Shown in pieces: positions 10,620-22,165 of a DNA stretch of 64,000 nt. Source of the DNA: Metridium senile (lineage: Eukaryota; Cnidaria; Anthozoa; Actiniaria; Metridiidae); assembly GCA_949775045.1 (NCBI GenBank), contig OX459107.1, positions 14,451,679 through 14,515,678 of the forward strand, read 5' to 3'. A model generated the notes under the pieces. That model saw nothing but the letters and a program-made list of their open reading frames with translations. It did not search any database and was not told the origin of the DNA. The translations under genes were made by a program, and so were the position numbers. The first letter of the stretch is position 1. Each line of letters starts with the position of its first letter.

Positions 10620-11945
10620 AAAAAAGTGAGAACGCGCTACAATGATAGATGCATAGAGTAGAATCACTGGAACATATACAATCTTGAAATAATAAAAAAG
10701 ACAAAAGTGAGAACACTACAATGATAGATGCATAGAGTAGAATCACTAGAGCATATACAATCTTGAAATAATAAAAAAAGACAATAGTGAGATCGCTACA
10801 ATGATAGATGCATAGAGTAGAATCACCGGAGCATATACAATCTTGAAATAATAAAAAAGACAAAAGTGAGAACGCTACAATGATAGATGCATAGAATAGA
10901 ATCACTGGAGCATATACAATCTTGAAATAATAAAAAAGACAAAAGTGAGATCGCTACAATGATAGATGCATAGGGTAGAATCACTGGAGCATATACAATC
11001 TTGAAATAATAAAAAAAGACAAAAGTGAGAACGCTACAATGATAGATGCATAGGGTAGAATCACTGCAGCATATACAATCTTGAAATAATAAAAAAGACA
11101 AAAGTGAGAACGCTACAATGATAGATGCATAGAGTAGAATCACTGGAGCATATAGCTAATTCAATTAACTTTGTCGCTGATTTATAATGCCTAAAGCCTA
11201 ATCGTCAGACCGAAAGGGATCGTGGGATATCTTTTATCGAGGCGAATGAGGCGTGCAAAGCGTGTAAAACATTCAACGTGTATTTGCAAGTGTTCCTCAG
11301 TGGAAACAAAAACACAAATTACGGTTTAGGAATCTTGAAAACTCATGCAATTTTAAAATCCCATGACCACTTTCGCTCTCAAGATTAGGCTTTAGGCTTA
11401 TTTCAGCGACGAAGTTAATTGAATTAGCTATATACAATCTTGAAATAATGAAAAAGACAAAAGTGAGAACGCTACAATGATAGATGCATAGAGTAGAATG
11501 ACTGGAGCATATACAATCTTGAAATAATCAAAAAGACAAAAGTGAGAACGCTACAATGATAGATGCATAGAGTAGAATCACTGGAGCACATACAATTTTG
11601 AAATAATAAAAGAGACAAAAGTGAGAACGCTACAACGATAGATGCATAGAGTAGAATCACTGGAGCATATACAATCTTGAAATAATGAAAAAGACAAAAG
11701 TGAGAACGCTACAATGATAGATGCATAGGGGTAGAATCACTGGAGCATATACAATCTTGAAATAATAAAAAAGACAAAAGTGAGAACGCTACAATGATAG
11801 ATGCATAGAGTAGAATCACTGGAGCACATACAATCTTGAAATAATAAAAAAAGACAAAAGTGAGAACGCTACAATGATATTGTAGCGTTCTCACAGAGTA
11901 GAATCACTGGAGCATATACAATCTTGAAACAATAAAAAAGGACAA
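10620..11945. repeat. 79-bp minisatellite, first array
   Basis: About 14 tandem units of 78-80 bp (word GATAGATGCATAGAGTAGAA in each) lie upstream of FGF-A exon 1. The array is split by a TA-flanked MITE at 11153-11430. On the minus strand each unit contains the leader-like segment VILLYASIIV that directly precedes the FGF coding exon, so the array looks like an amplification of the FGF 5' end. Sister arrays are at 20030-20590 and 23868-24172. Confidence 0.85.
11153..11430. mobile_element. Mariner-type MITE with TA target duplication
   Basis: Perfect 19-bp termini TAGCTAATTCAATTAACTT and the inverted end AAGTTAATTGAATTAGCTA, flanked by TA. It interrupts a 79-bp minisatellite unit at GAGCATA/TACAATC; the uninterrupted neighbours give the empty site. 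Confidence 0.8.
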
Positions 11946-11959
11946 AAGTGAGAACGCTA

Positions 11960-12184
11960 GAGCGCAAACACTTAATTCGTGAAATAAAATTAAAATTGTT
12001 ACTAACAAATAGTTCTTATTTAGTGGCTATCATTATACCAGAACAGTCTAAGAAAAGGCAAATACAAAGAAGACAATACTTCATTACAGCTTTACTTGTC
12101 TAAAATAGTCACTAATAGTCACTAAATAAGAACTATTAGACAGTAAAAAATATATTTTATTTCACGGATTAAGTGTTTGCGCTC
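11960..12184. mobile_element. Mariner-type MITE (GAGCGCAAACACTTAAT family), copy 1
   Basis: The inverted termini GAGCGCAAACACTTAATTCG and its mate at 12168-12184 are flanked by TA (11958-59; 12185-86), again inserted in the minisatellite (CGCTACAATG). A near-identical copy lies at the same position in the third FGF unit (24176-24401), so the insertion predates that duplication. A diverged relative (GAGTGCAAACAATGAATCCG) starts at about 31226. Confidence 0.75.
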
Positions 12185-12451
12185 TACAATGATAGATAGT
12201 ATTTGCACTGTAAATCTTTACCTTAACACGGCGAACTGTGGTCATCATGATCGTTTTCTGCCCTCAACAATCTGTGTTGGAACAAGCAGTACAGTTTTGA
12301 TAGAGTTCCCGTGTATCGAATGATGTATTGTACATCAACAAACTATAATTACTATGTGTAACCTGATGACCATCCTGTGTGAGTTTTATGCTTTGACCTA
12401 CAGCACACTATCACAAGTACCACCGAGTATTGGCAGTGTAATGGTGCGCGC

Positions 12452-12942
12452 TCATGATGATGATGGTGATAATGATGATGGTGATGATGATAATAATGAT
12501 AATAATAATGATGATGTTGATGATAATAATAATGATGATGGTGATGATTATGATGATGATGGTGATGATAATTATGATGATGGTGGTGATGATGATGACT
12601 ATAATGGTGATGATGTTGATAATTATGATGATGATGGTGATGATAATTATGATGATGATGATGACGATGATGATAATTATGATGATGATGATGGTGATGA
12701 TAATTATGATGATGATGGTGATGATAATGATGATGATGGTGATGATAATGATGATGGTGATGATAATTATGATGATGGTGATGATGATAATTATGATGAT
12801 GATGGTGATGATAATTATGATGATGATGGTGATGATAATTATGATGATGGTGATGATAATGATGATGGTGATGATAATTATGATGATGGTGATGATGATA
12901 ATTATGATGATGATGATGATGATAATTATGATGATGATCACA
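12452..12942. repeat. (GATGAT/GGTGAT)n microsatellite
   Basis: About 490 bp of GAT/GGT/AAT trinucleotides. It is open in several frames on both strands, giving poly-Asp, poly-Met, poly-Ile and poly-His reads that are not genes. The sister tract is at 24683-25370. Confidence 0.9.
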
Positions 12943-13404
12943 CACCGATTGAAGTGCCCTTCCATTTTTGTCATTTTTAAGGTCAGATCAACATATATAA
13001 GGTCAAGAATCTCACATTTTGCTGTATGTTTGTCACTCTTCATATTCTAAATGAGCTTTATTCTAAGAATGAGCTTTTGACAAATGTATTCGTATAGTAA
13101 ATTGGTGCGAATATAGCCGCCAAAACGACATTCGCTATATTAAAACAGGGCTGTCAACCCCAGACGTGTTCAAACCTGGAAATTGCCGATAATTCGAAAA
13201 TTTCCGCCATTTTGTTCGATCGATAATTTTCGAATTAGTTATCTCTTGTTTGAATTGTATTCTGCACAAGTGAGATTCGACTTATCATTCGACGTATTCA
13301 CTAGGCCTTATTCACTTTTGTGAATACCTCCAAATCCCACTAATTTATAAATGTACAATCTCGATATATTTCTACTTTAGAGTGAGAGTAACCACATTAC
13401 AGTA

Positions 13405-13668
13405 GAGATATGTGAGGAAAAAATCCGTATTTTTTATTGAAATAAATTTGAACATATTTCAATCCTGTGTTGTTGTTAAATTTATTTGGTGTCATTCTGG
13501 GTGGTTTTTGAACCAGTAGGTAGGCAAACTTTAAAATAAAATGCTCTAAAACGTTCAAAAACCACCCAGAATGACACCAAATCAATTGTACAACAACACA
13601 GGATTGAAATATGTTCAAATTTATTTCAATAAAAAATTCGGATTTTTTTCCTCACATATATCTACCAG
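13405..13668. mobile_element. Fold-back element in the duplicated block
   Basis: An almost perfect palindrome: GGTGTCATTCTGGGTGG pairs with CCACCCAGAATGACACC, and the outer arms ATTGAAATAAATTTGAACAT pair with their mate near 13620. The second copy is at 25826-26080, so it predates the block duplication. Confidence 0.8.
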
Positions 13669-13864
13669 TGTAAAAGTGAATTGCTTGGGCTGCCTGTGAT
13701 TTGATTATTGTATTTTATTAATATAACTGAATTGTTTTTGAATAAGATATATTAAATAACATTATCAAAATTCGATCAAAAATCAGTTTAAAATATTTTT
13801 TTAAATAATACTATTAAATTTGTCTTTATTTTCAAAGCCAACAATATGTCTGTCAATCAAATCT

Positions 13865-14010
13865 TCTTTCTCAAACTCTCATTGGTCCGAGTGAATCGTC
13901 AAATTTCTTTCTGAATGCTGATTGGTCCAAATTGCACGTGCAGCATTAAACTGGTTTTCTTGGCCACACGCGTCATTCGGGGCGAAGCAGCGGGAACGAC
14001 AACTCCAGGT
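13865..14010 (+). promoter_or_regulatory. CCAAT-containing promoter-like stretch
   Basis: Two inverted CCAAT words (CATTGGTCCGAG, TGATTGGTCC), then CACGTGCAG, then a GC-richer stretch ending CAACTCCAG|GTTTG that could be a 5' non-coding exon donor. It is conserved in the second block copy (26285-26425) and lies 114 bp upstream of the short ORF at 14124. Confidence 0.35.
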
Positions 14011-14123
14011 TTGTAGTTTTGCACAGTTTTTGCCCAAAATTTTCACAAAATTTATTCTTTTTTCTTAAAATTACAGTTTTTGGGAAGTACTTTACTCGCT
14101 CTTGCTAACGGCCACGTTGTAAG

Positions 14124-14294
14124 ATGGTTTTTGCAACGAATTTCGTTGAAATTTTCGACTCGAAGAAACCCATGTTGAGCGCGAAGAAGGTGAATTTGTC
14201 CTCAAAACCTCACTCAAAAAAGGTGAATAAATTCTTATGTCTTACTTTTATCATTGATACAAGAATGACATTTAGTTTTCTGTTGAATTTGTAA
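14124..14294 (+). CDS. Unidentified short ORF or first coding exon, copy 1
   Basis: The protein starts MVFATNFVEIFDSKKPMLSA; I do not recognise it. The 57-codon frame runs to TAA, but two consensus donors inside it (AAG|GTGAATTTG and AAG|GTGAATAAA, both phase 0) suggest it is a first coding exon whose partners I could not assign. The copy at 26535 has the same length with only a few substitutions. It lies behind the CCAAT-containing stretch. Confidence 0.3.
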   Translation: MVFATNFVEIFDSKKPMLSAKKVNLSSKPHSKKVNKFLCLTFIIDTRMTFSFLLNL

Positions 14295-14932
14295 CGGACT
14301 CTTTAGGGCGTTAAAGCTATTTTTGTACAAATTTTCCTTCGGCGTTGAAAAGGCGCTAAATTGAAACTTTGGTCAACAAAAATTTGCTACAAATAACTTC
14401 GGAAACACTCGAAAGAAACTCCTCTTTAATCATATTGTATTCATGCATTATTGCATTTTCTATCAACGAATTCAATGTTTTATTTTAGAGAAATATGTAT
14501 TTTTTTCCGCGTTTGGCAAACGAAAGGCTAAACTCTGAATGCCACGGCCTCGGCGAGTTTTGTGCAAACAAATTCTACTAATTCATGCTACGAATTTAAA
14601 GATATTTTACAGTTGTAATTCAGTAAAGAAAAAAAACAAAGCAAAAACGAAATGTCCTGTTTAAAATTCTTATATTTCCTAGCTTTCCTTTTTAATTTAT
14701 CTGTGGTATATATTAATCAAGTTTTGTAACTGCAAAATACAAAAAAACTGTTTTCAACTTTTATTTAATTTTGACGAAAATTAAAACATGAACAATTTAC
14801 AAGAAAGTATAATTAATTTACCAATTAGTAATACTTTTTGTTAAAAATATTTAATTCGCAGTGTTCAAAAGCTATAATACTGGGCCCGTCAGAAAGATGA
14901 AGGTAAATATTACATTTGTTTTCTTTTAAATA

Positions 14933-17405
14933 CAGTAAAAACCCGCATATTAGAACCACTAATTTTTTAGGTTAGGCTAAAGTGGTTCTTATATAATTGG
15001 TATTTAGTGAGAAATTGTGGTGGTTCTTAACTGGTTCTTATTTACAAAGCAAAAACAATTTCCGTTATATGTAGTGTTTACAACATGAGCGGCCGTGTTG
15101 TATCGGCAGATACAATCGCAAGCCGAAGGCGCGCGATTGTATCACCGATACAACACGGACGCGAATGTTGTAAACTACTTAAAAAATGTCTAGGTAAGCT
15201 CTTTCATATTTAACCAAAATTTTCAAGATTAAAATAAATTTTGCCGTAAAATTACCAGTTAAAACTTATGCAAATCAGGATATACAACACTAGTGTTGTA
15301 TCAGATTTACAACACTCGTCATGGTCATGATTTCTTTTGAAAATGTCTCTTTTTTTTAGTTCTGTATGCAAATTGCACATTTTTTTTTTTCTTTCACATA
15401 AAACATTTACAATAAATATAGAATAGTACGTTATTTACAATTAATGAAAAATACACTATAAGAGTACTCTTCTAGATTTTACATTTAAATATAGAACACG
15501 TTATTTACAATTAATGAAGATTTCACTATAAGTGTACTCTTCTAGATTTTTATCAAATAATAAAAAATATATAAATGTACACAGAATTAAAGGGAAAAAT
15601 AAAAAAAAAAAAAATTAACACAATATGTGAACACAACTTGCCAAATGATATTACTTAAGAGCTGGTTCAATGAATTTCCATTTATCAATATGTTTAAACA
15701 CAACATTTCTTGTTTTCGCAATATGGTATTCTACATTGTTGTTATAACTTAAAAAATTTAGAAAACTATTTAATGAGGGCCTTTTCAATTTATCTCTCCA
15801 CTTGTATATTGTTATTTTAAAATACAATATAATATAATTCACTATTCTATCGTCTATACCTAGAATAATGTTTTCGTAATTGCTTTCAGGTAATTTTATT
15901 TCATACTTCTCAAAGTGATTTCTTTTATCATAATAGAGGTTCTTTGATTCCACGCAGTCCACAAACAAATGATAAACTGTTTCCGAATATACTGAACAAA
16001 AAGAACAAGAGGGATAATCTAGAATTTTGAAACGATGCAGATCACGATTAAGATATGATATATTATTCAATATCTTATACTGAAAATGTCTAGAGTAAGT
16101 GTCTATAGACGTTTTATAGATTCTATTATATATTGTAGTCCAAACCAGTTCGCTATTTGGACTAATAACCTGAGAAATCTTTGATTGTGAAGTCGGGGTC
16201 TTAAACTTTTTTTCCATAAACCAATTATATAATGTTTTGTTTTTTATCTTGTCAAAGTCAAATCGGGACTCTCCGATTTTCATATACATTTTTGAGTAAT
16301 TTCCTTCATATTTTTGTTTTTTAATGAGAGATTTCCATTCTGCCGGAATAGCGTGTATTATCCCAGTCCATTTAAAAAAATCTTTATTTGATAATCCTTT
16401 CGTTTTTGCATGTTCCCAATTGTAATTGCCGTTATTGTCACATAAATCGAAAATTTTGTCGATGTTTTTTTCTGAAAATTCCTTATATAGAACTGATTTT
16501 TCTCCTATTTGAATATATTTGTTGTTCCATAAATGTTGGTTATACACAGCGTCGGGAGAATCACAAATTTCATTCGAAATCTTTGACCAAGCGATAAGAA
16601 TACTTTTGTAAAACTCTGGAATATGTTTTGGTATTCTTTTCATATCGAAGTTATTTCTGATGTGTTTTAGACCACCAAGTGTTTTGAAATATAGTGAAGG
16701 AATATAACTGATTAGGTTATCTTTATTTGATTGAAATAATTTAATTAGCCATTTTACTCTATTCGCATCTAGACATGATTGAAAATCTGGTAATTTAAGA
16801 CCGCCTTCTTCATAGTGTCCAATTAACGTGCTGTATTTTATTTTGTTTTTTTTGCCATTCCATATGAAATCCTTTATTGTACTTTCTACGACATTGATAA
16901 AATCTTCCGGAACATGAAGAACGGAGCAGACATATAACAGTTTCGGTAATGCAAGTGCTCGCACTATTTGAATTTTGCCATATAGAGTTAAATTACGTGA
17001 TTTCCAAATTGATAAATAAGTTGTCTGAAAGTTAGATAAGATCCTTTTGAAATTATTTTCGTACAGAAATTTATCATTGTATCAAAATGTCTCATTAATT
17101 ATTCATGAATTTTGTAAAGTGTTTTATAAATTGTTATGTAGAAGCATCTGAATGATGAATGTATTCTCATCGAGAACTAACTGATAATACTTTTGTAAAA
17201 CATTTTTCTTGCAATGATTTTAAATTGGTCATATTCAGACTCAACTTATATTTTTTCAAATAACCAAATAAATCTCAGCTTGAAACCTTTCATATATATG
17301 TGTATTTTTTTAGGCTAAAGTACTTCTTTTTTAACAGGTGCTTTAAAAGCAAATTTTAGCCTAGTGGTTCTTAATCCACTGGTTCTTATCTGCGGGTTTT
17401 TACTG
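14933..17405. mobile_element. TA-flanked mariner-like element carrying a LINE fragment
   Basis: Termini are CAGTAAAAACCCGCA and TGCGGGTTTTTACTG, flanked by TA (14931-32; 17406-07). The duplicated block at about 27346 reads straight through TTTAAATATTTTGAAGC, which is the empty site, so insertion followed the block duplication. Inside are further inverted words (TAGAACCACTAA / AGTGGTTCTTAA), a hairpin region at 15080-15345 and an L1-like LINE 3' end. No mariner transposase was found. Confidence 0.75.
15379..17075 (-). mobile_element. L1/Tx1-type LINE 3' fragment
   Basis: The minus-strand ORF at 16964-15651 (continuing upstream in frame to about 17070) has LTLYGKIQIVRALALPKLLY, then FIWNGKKNKIKYSTL, GGLKLPDFQSCLDANRVKWL and YPSCSFCSVYSETVYHLFVDC. 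This is the region C-terminal of the RT palm plus the zinc-ribbon (zf-RVT) of L1/Tx1-type ORF2 proteins. The catalytic RT motifs are missing because of 5' truncation. An A-run on the minus strand (T-run at 15380-15390) is the probable 3' tail. Confidence 0.75.
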
Positions 17406-18039
17406 TATTTTGAAGCTAACTGCATTAATATTATAATGTGCAGCTTATTTTATTTTGTAGGTTTATTTTAGAATCCATTTCCTTTTTGGCATTTTTTTGA
17501 TTTAGTTAATTTAGTTTGTCACAATAATACAATTTCAATTTCAATATTACAATAAAAATATTCAAAAAGTAGATATAGATGTGACGGGAGAAGGAAACAG
17601 AACTTACGAAAATATATAACTAATAATAGAAATTTAAAATGCAAAAAAGAAAAGAAAAAATATACTAATAAATGCATCAAACTGAATACTAGCTAAACAA
17701 GAAATACGTCTGTAAAAAGCTATTGAAAAGGTTTAAAATTATTATTACTATAATATCTGATAATTTGTTATTTAATTCTGTTCTATTTTAGTCTATTGTA
17801 TTTGTAGATTGAAATATGACTGTCATACGTTTTCAAAAGTTCATTTTATTAAATTATATCTTTATTTATTTCCTAATTTAAAAAAATAAATCTTTAAGTG
17901 ACAGATTTAGAATTTGCCTCTCACTCAAAAAGCATTATTTTCTACTGGGTTTGGCAGCAACAGTTACGTCTCCTAGCTTGAATGAGCTATCCAATGAAAG
18001 GCTCTCAGAAAACGCGAGGTCAAGTGAAGAACATCAGTC

Positions 18040-18345
18040 TAAGTCAGTTAATTAGTCAACCCATCAATCAATCAATCACTCGATCAACCATTTATTCAAT
18101 CAATCAATCAATCAGTCAGTGATTCAGTCAACCAATGATTCAATCAATCAATCAGTCAGTTAGTCAATTGCAATCAATCAATCACTAGATCAGTCAGTCA
18201 GTCAATCAGTCAACCAATTATTCAACCAATCAATCAGTCAGTTAATCAGCCCATCAATCAATTAATCAATCGATCAACCATTTATTCAATCAATCCCTCA
18301 ATCAATCAGTCAGTCAGTGAATCAGTCAACCAATCATTCAATGAT
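18040..18345. repeat. (CAATCAATCAGT)n tetranucleotide-type repeat
   Basis: Imperfect CAAT/CAGT units abut the 3' end of FGF-B. A sister tract at 21855-22165 abuts FGF-C. Confidence 0.85.
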
Positions 18346-20059
18346 TAAAAATAAACATGAATGCGTTTGATTTTTGCCCTCTCTTGGTTTTTGTCCCTTT
18401 CTTTGGATGTCCGTTTTTCTTGAATCCAAGAAAATACTTAGTTTTATCACCACCCCTTCTGATGTGATAGTAGGATTGAAGGGTCGTGTAATAGCGTTGG
18501 ATATACATTTCTTGCCAAAAAGTTGTGGCAGTCTTGTTCATCTGAGTAAAAGAAAACAACGTCAATTGCAATGAACCCAGTAACTTGTCCAACGCAAATA
18601 CGGTAACTCAAAAACGTTTCGGACGGTGATTTATTTGTGGCAAACGCCAACAGCATTGGGGATTTAGATACAACGAAACAGCAAATACTAGCTTAACTAT
18701 TAGATATGTTATACGTTTTTACTAGAAAACACTGACCGCTAGTTTTCGTACATTTGTACTTTAATTGTTTCCTTAGAAACACCGACGCAGTCCACACTTT
18801 ACCGCTAGTTATCATACATTTTTACTCCAATTGTTTCCTTAGAAACACCGACGCAGTCCACACTAGTTTAACCGCTAGTTATCGTACATTTTTACTCCAA
18901 TTAGTCCCTTAGAAACATCGACACAGTCCACACTAGTTTAACCGCTAGTTATCGTACATTTTTACTCCAATTGTTTCCTTAGAAACATCGACGCAGTCCA
19001 CACTAGTTTAACCACTAGTTATCGTACATTTTAATGCAATTGATTCCTTAGCAACATCGACACAGTCCACACTAGTTTAACCGCCAGTTATCGTACATTT
19101 TAATACAATTATTTCCTTAGAAACATCACCGATGCACCTACCGTGGTTATGATACTGCCTCTTTTATCCATTCCAATGTATAGACCAGTAGCTATTCCTT
19201 TAATGCGCAACCTGTTACGACCATATGCCTCTAATGCAAGCTCAGCTGACAAACAGAAGAAAGATTAACATCAAGCATTTGATGGATGATTTGATGGTAC
19301 ACACCACAAGACGGAGTCAGAAAGTGGGGGAGGGGGGGGGGGGGGGGGGGGTGGTACATTATCGGTGTACGAACACCTGTCCCCACCGCTGTAATCGTCC
19401 CTGGTGTTGAGTGTGATATTTGGTGAGATTCACCTATATAATTCAAAAAAGGTTGACGGGGCGAACAGCGATTGGTGATTGGCGATTGCACGACCGAAAG
19501 GAACTATGGGTAATACGAATTCCTTCTTAGGGGCCGTTTACATGAGATAGGGTTACCCTAGGTGTAGGGCTAACTCTTATTGTTTTCTTTTCTCTGTGGA
19601 CTCTCAAACAAAAGAGTTAGCCCTGCTAGGAGGGTTACCCTATCTCCATGTAAACGGCCCCTTATTCGTTTCTAAATTACGCAAACAATGCCTCCACCGT
19701 TCAGCGAAACCTTCGAGACACCCATCTAAGGTCATTGCTGAACGGTGTTTGGGTAATTCGTAGTACCCACAGTCCCTTTCGGTCGTGCAATCGCCAATCG
19801 CCGTTCGCCCCGTGACAATTTTTTATTTAATTAATAATTTCTTACCAAATTTGTAATTTCCAGAATGGTCACTGAAGACTGTGCCATTAGGGAACACCTG
19901 AACATGTCCCCCCCTCCGAGAAATCAACCTCCCCTTAAGCAAATTATAAGGCTCCACTGTAGACCTTATATGGTCATAATGTAAATTCACGTGCCGACTC
20001 TTTGAGGTGCCTTGTGTGAAACTGCTGACCACAATGATAGATGCATAGAGTAGAATCAC
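18338..20059 (-). CDS. Fibroblast growth factor-like protein, copy B
   Basis: Three minus-strand exons. Exon 3 is 18338-18541, starting MNKTATTFWQEMYIQRYYTT and carrying KYFLGFKKNGHPKKGTKT then KRGQKSNAFMFI before TGA; the GxPKKGxKTxxGQK block is the C-terminal heparin/receptor-binding FGF signature. Exon 2 is 19142-19245: 104 bp, the size of the vertebrate FGF middle exon, encoding LALEAYGRNRLRIKGIATGL and then YIGMDKRG. Exon 1 runs from 19846 to at least 20021 (GRLISRRGGHVQVFPNGTV) with donor G|GTAAGAAAT. All phases agree (1 then 0). Exon 1 stays open upstream into a hydrophobic leader, VILLYASIIVVSSF, up to 20059, but no ATG is in frame before a TAG; the start is either in an unseen upstream exon or lost. 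FGFs are secreted ligands of tyrosine-kinase receptors. Confidence 0.75.
18760..19130. repeat. 70-bp minisatellite in FGF-B intron 2
   Basis: About six units around CAGTCCACACTAGTTTAACC. FGF-C has a similar array at 22550-22925; FGF-A has one unit at about 9776-9840. Confidence 0.85.
19445..19816. mobile_element. Fold-back MITE in FGF-B intron 1, with a second MITE inside
   Basis: Same family as 10154-10408 (GGTTGACGGGGCGAACAGCG to CGCCGTTCGCCCCGT). It is enlarged by a 132-bp element at 19530-19661. A poly-G run (about 19327-19350) lies just before it. Confidence 0.7.
19530..19661. mobile_element. Harbinger-like MITE nested in a MITE
   Basis: Termini GGGGCCGTTTACATG and CATGTAAACGGCCCC are flanked by TTA direct repeats (19527-29; 19662-64). 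The TTA/TAA target is typical of PIF/Harbinger elements. The inner arms AGGGTTACCCTA and AGGGCTAACTC also pair. Confidence 0.75.
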
Positions 20060-20590
20060 TGGAGCATATACAATCTTGAAACAATAAAAAAGACAAAAGT
20101 GAGAACGCTACAATGATAGATGCATAGAGTAGAATCACTGGAGCATATACAATCTTGAAATAATAAAAAAAGACAAAAGTGAGAACGCTACAATGATAGA
20201 TGCATAGAGTAGAATCACTGGAGCATATACAATCTTGAAACAATAAAAAAGGCAAAAGTGAGAACGCTACAATGATAGATGCATAGAGTAGAATCACTGG
20301 AGCATATACTATCTTGAAATAATAAAAAAAGACAAAAGTGAGAACGCTACAATGATAGATGCATAGAGTAGAATCACTGGAGCATATACAATCTTGAAAT
20401 AATAAAAAAGGCAAAAGTGAGAACGCTACAATGATAGATGCATAGAGTAGAATCACTGGAGCATATACAATCTTGAAACAATAAAAAAGACAAAAGTGAG
20501 AACGCTACAATGATAGATGCATAGAGTAGAATCACTGGAGCATATACAATCTTAAAATAATAAAAAACGACAAAAAACAAATGACAAAAG
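20030..20590. repeat. 79-bp minisatellite, second array
   Basis: About seven units directly upstream of FGF-B exon 1. The unit next to the gene runs without a break into the FGF coding frame on the minus strand. Confidence 0.85.
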
Positions 20591-21854
20591 TGAGAATATT
20601 TTCAAAACAAAATGAGACAGCTCGAATTCTTCTACTTCAATATCGTCAATTGGATCTTGAGGACTGTTAGTGTCCGAAGTTTCGAAAAATACGAACATAT
20701 GAATTGCCCTTGGGCTATCAGAGACAACTGACTATGTTTCCATTATTTTGATGAGAATAATTGTTCATATTTTCGATCGTGATTGGATAGTTTTGTTTTG
20801 GAGGCTTGAAGTATTTGCACTGTAAATCTTTACCTTAACACGGCGAGCTGTGGTCATCATGATCGTTTTCTGCCCTCAACAATCTGTGTTGGAACAAGCA
20901 GTACAGTTTTGATAGAGTTCCCGTGTATCAAATGATGTATTGTACATCAACAAACTATAATTACTATGTGTAACCTGATGACCATGCTGTGTGAGTTTTA
21001 TGCTTTGACCTAGAGCATAATATCACAAGTACCACCGATAATTGGTCATGGTGCTAATATGATCCTGTTACTGTTTAACTCTTTCCCTACTGCCCCTTTA
21101 AAAATCAGTCTCTCAGGAAAAATGACTACAAAAATTCTACGTTCCTGGAAACCTTGAGCCATCGGTAGTTCGAAACAGCAACAGTTTCCCTGACGTCTTA
21201 TTTGGAATTCAAATCGATTTTTTATCTAGCTAATTTTGCCATCAAAAATAGTCAAAAATCCAATAATACTGATCGCCGTAGGCAAAAAGTTAATACTCAG
21301 TGCAGTTATTACATTATACACTGAGGAAAGATGGACGGTGGTCAAGAAACAATTGTGATGATAGTTAGCGCGCGCTAGTAATCCTGAAGATGGACAATTT
21401 GTCCAAAAGCTTGGTCGTTTTGTTTAATTAAAACGTAGTTGAAACTATATATGCATCCAAAATGTCAAAACCTACGTACCAAGAAACGATTGATTTAATG
21501 GTGATGATGTTGATGTTGATAAGGATGGTAATGTAATGATGATGATGACACTGAGGGATTCCCAGGACTGCAATGGATCGGGTTGGACTGAGTAGAATAG
21601 AAATTTCTACACTATAAATCAAAGAATTAGAGTGTAACATTTGCTAAAAAACATGTCACAGGTTTGTGATAATCACATACACTTGCTGTAGTATAATTCA
21701 CATTTGGTACCATTTCAAAACTAACTATCTAAAAGATCGATAAAGACTCAGCCCATAGAGTAATAGATATATTTATTTCCACGTCGAATAACGTATTTAT
21801 AATAAGATCACTTTAGTAGAATATTGGTCGTATACAAGGGAATTGATCGTCTGG
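20591..21854. other. Intergenic stretch, mostly without identifiable content
   Basis: Bases 20815-21050 match 12195-12450 and 24415-24670 (shared word CATCATGATCGTTTTCTG), marking the end of the second repeat unit. The rest (21050-21854) has no gene I can support; it includes a short GATGTTGATG microsatellite at about 21490-21550. Confidence 0.5.
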
Positions 21855-22020
21855 TCAATCAATCAACAAATGATTCAATCAACCACTCAATCAGTCAGTC
21901 AGTCAATCAATGATTCAATCAAGCAGTCAGTCAGTTAGTCACTCAATCAATCACTTGATCAATCAGTCAATCAGTCAGTCAATCAGTCATCAATCAATCA
22001 CTCAATCAATCAGTCAACCC

Positions 22021-22052
<32 letters not shown>

Positions 22053-22076
22053 CTCCATCAATCATACAATCACTCG

Positions 22077-22118
<42 letters not shown>

Positions 22119-22165
22119 CGATCAATCAGTCAGTCAGTCAATCAGTCAACCAATCATTCAATGAT
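21855..22165. repeat. (CAAT)n tetranucleotide repeat
   Basis: CAATCAATCAGTCAGT-type units next to the 3' end of FGF-C. The plus-strand open frame reading SQSINQSINQ through it is not a gene. Confidence 0.85.

Larger units (their letters stand above)
12943..17900. repeat. Segmental duplication block, copy 1
   Basis: This block matches 25370-27790 almost base for base from TCACACACCGATTGAAG onward, apart from the transposon at 14933-17405, which is absent from the second copy. It carries a fold-back element, a CCAAT-containing promoter-like stretch and a short ORF. Bases 17800-18040 match nothing else here. Confidence 0.85.

Noticed and set aside
10555..11894. Repeated hydrophobic minus-strand ORFs (FKIVYAPVILLYASIIV type)
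   Set aside because: They arise from the 79-bp minisatellite, which rotates frame at each unit. They are not membrane proteins, although the unit does contain the FGF leader sequence.
12352..13050. Long open frames of poly-His, poly-Ile, poly-Met and poly-Asp on both strands
   Set aside because: They are readings of a GAT/GGT microsatellite, open in several frames at once. The same applies at 24642-25160, 28091-28774, 41895-42547 and 54567-55907.
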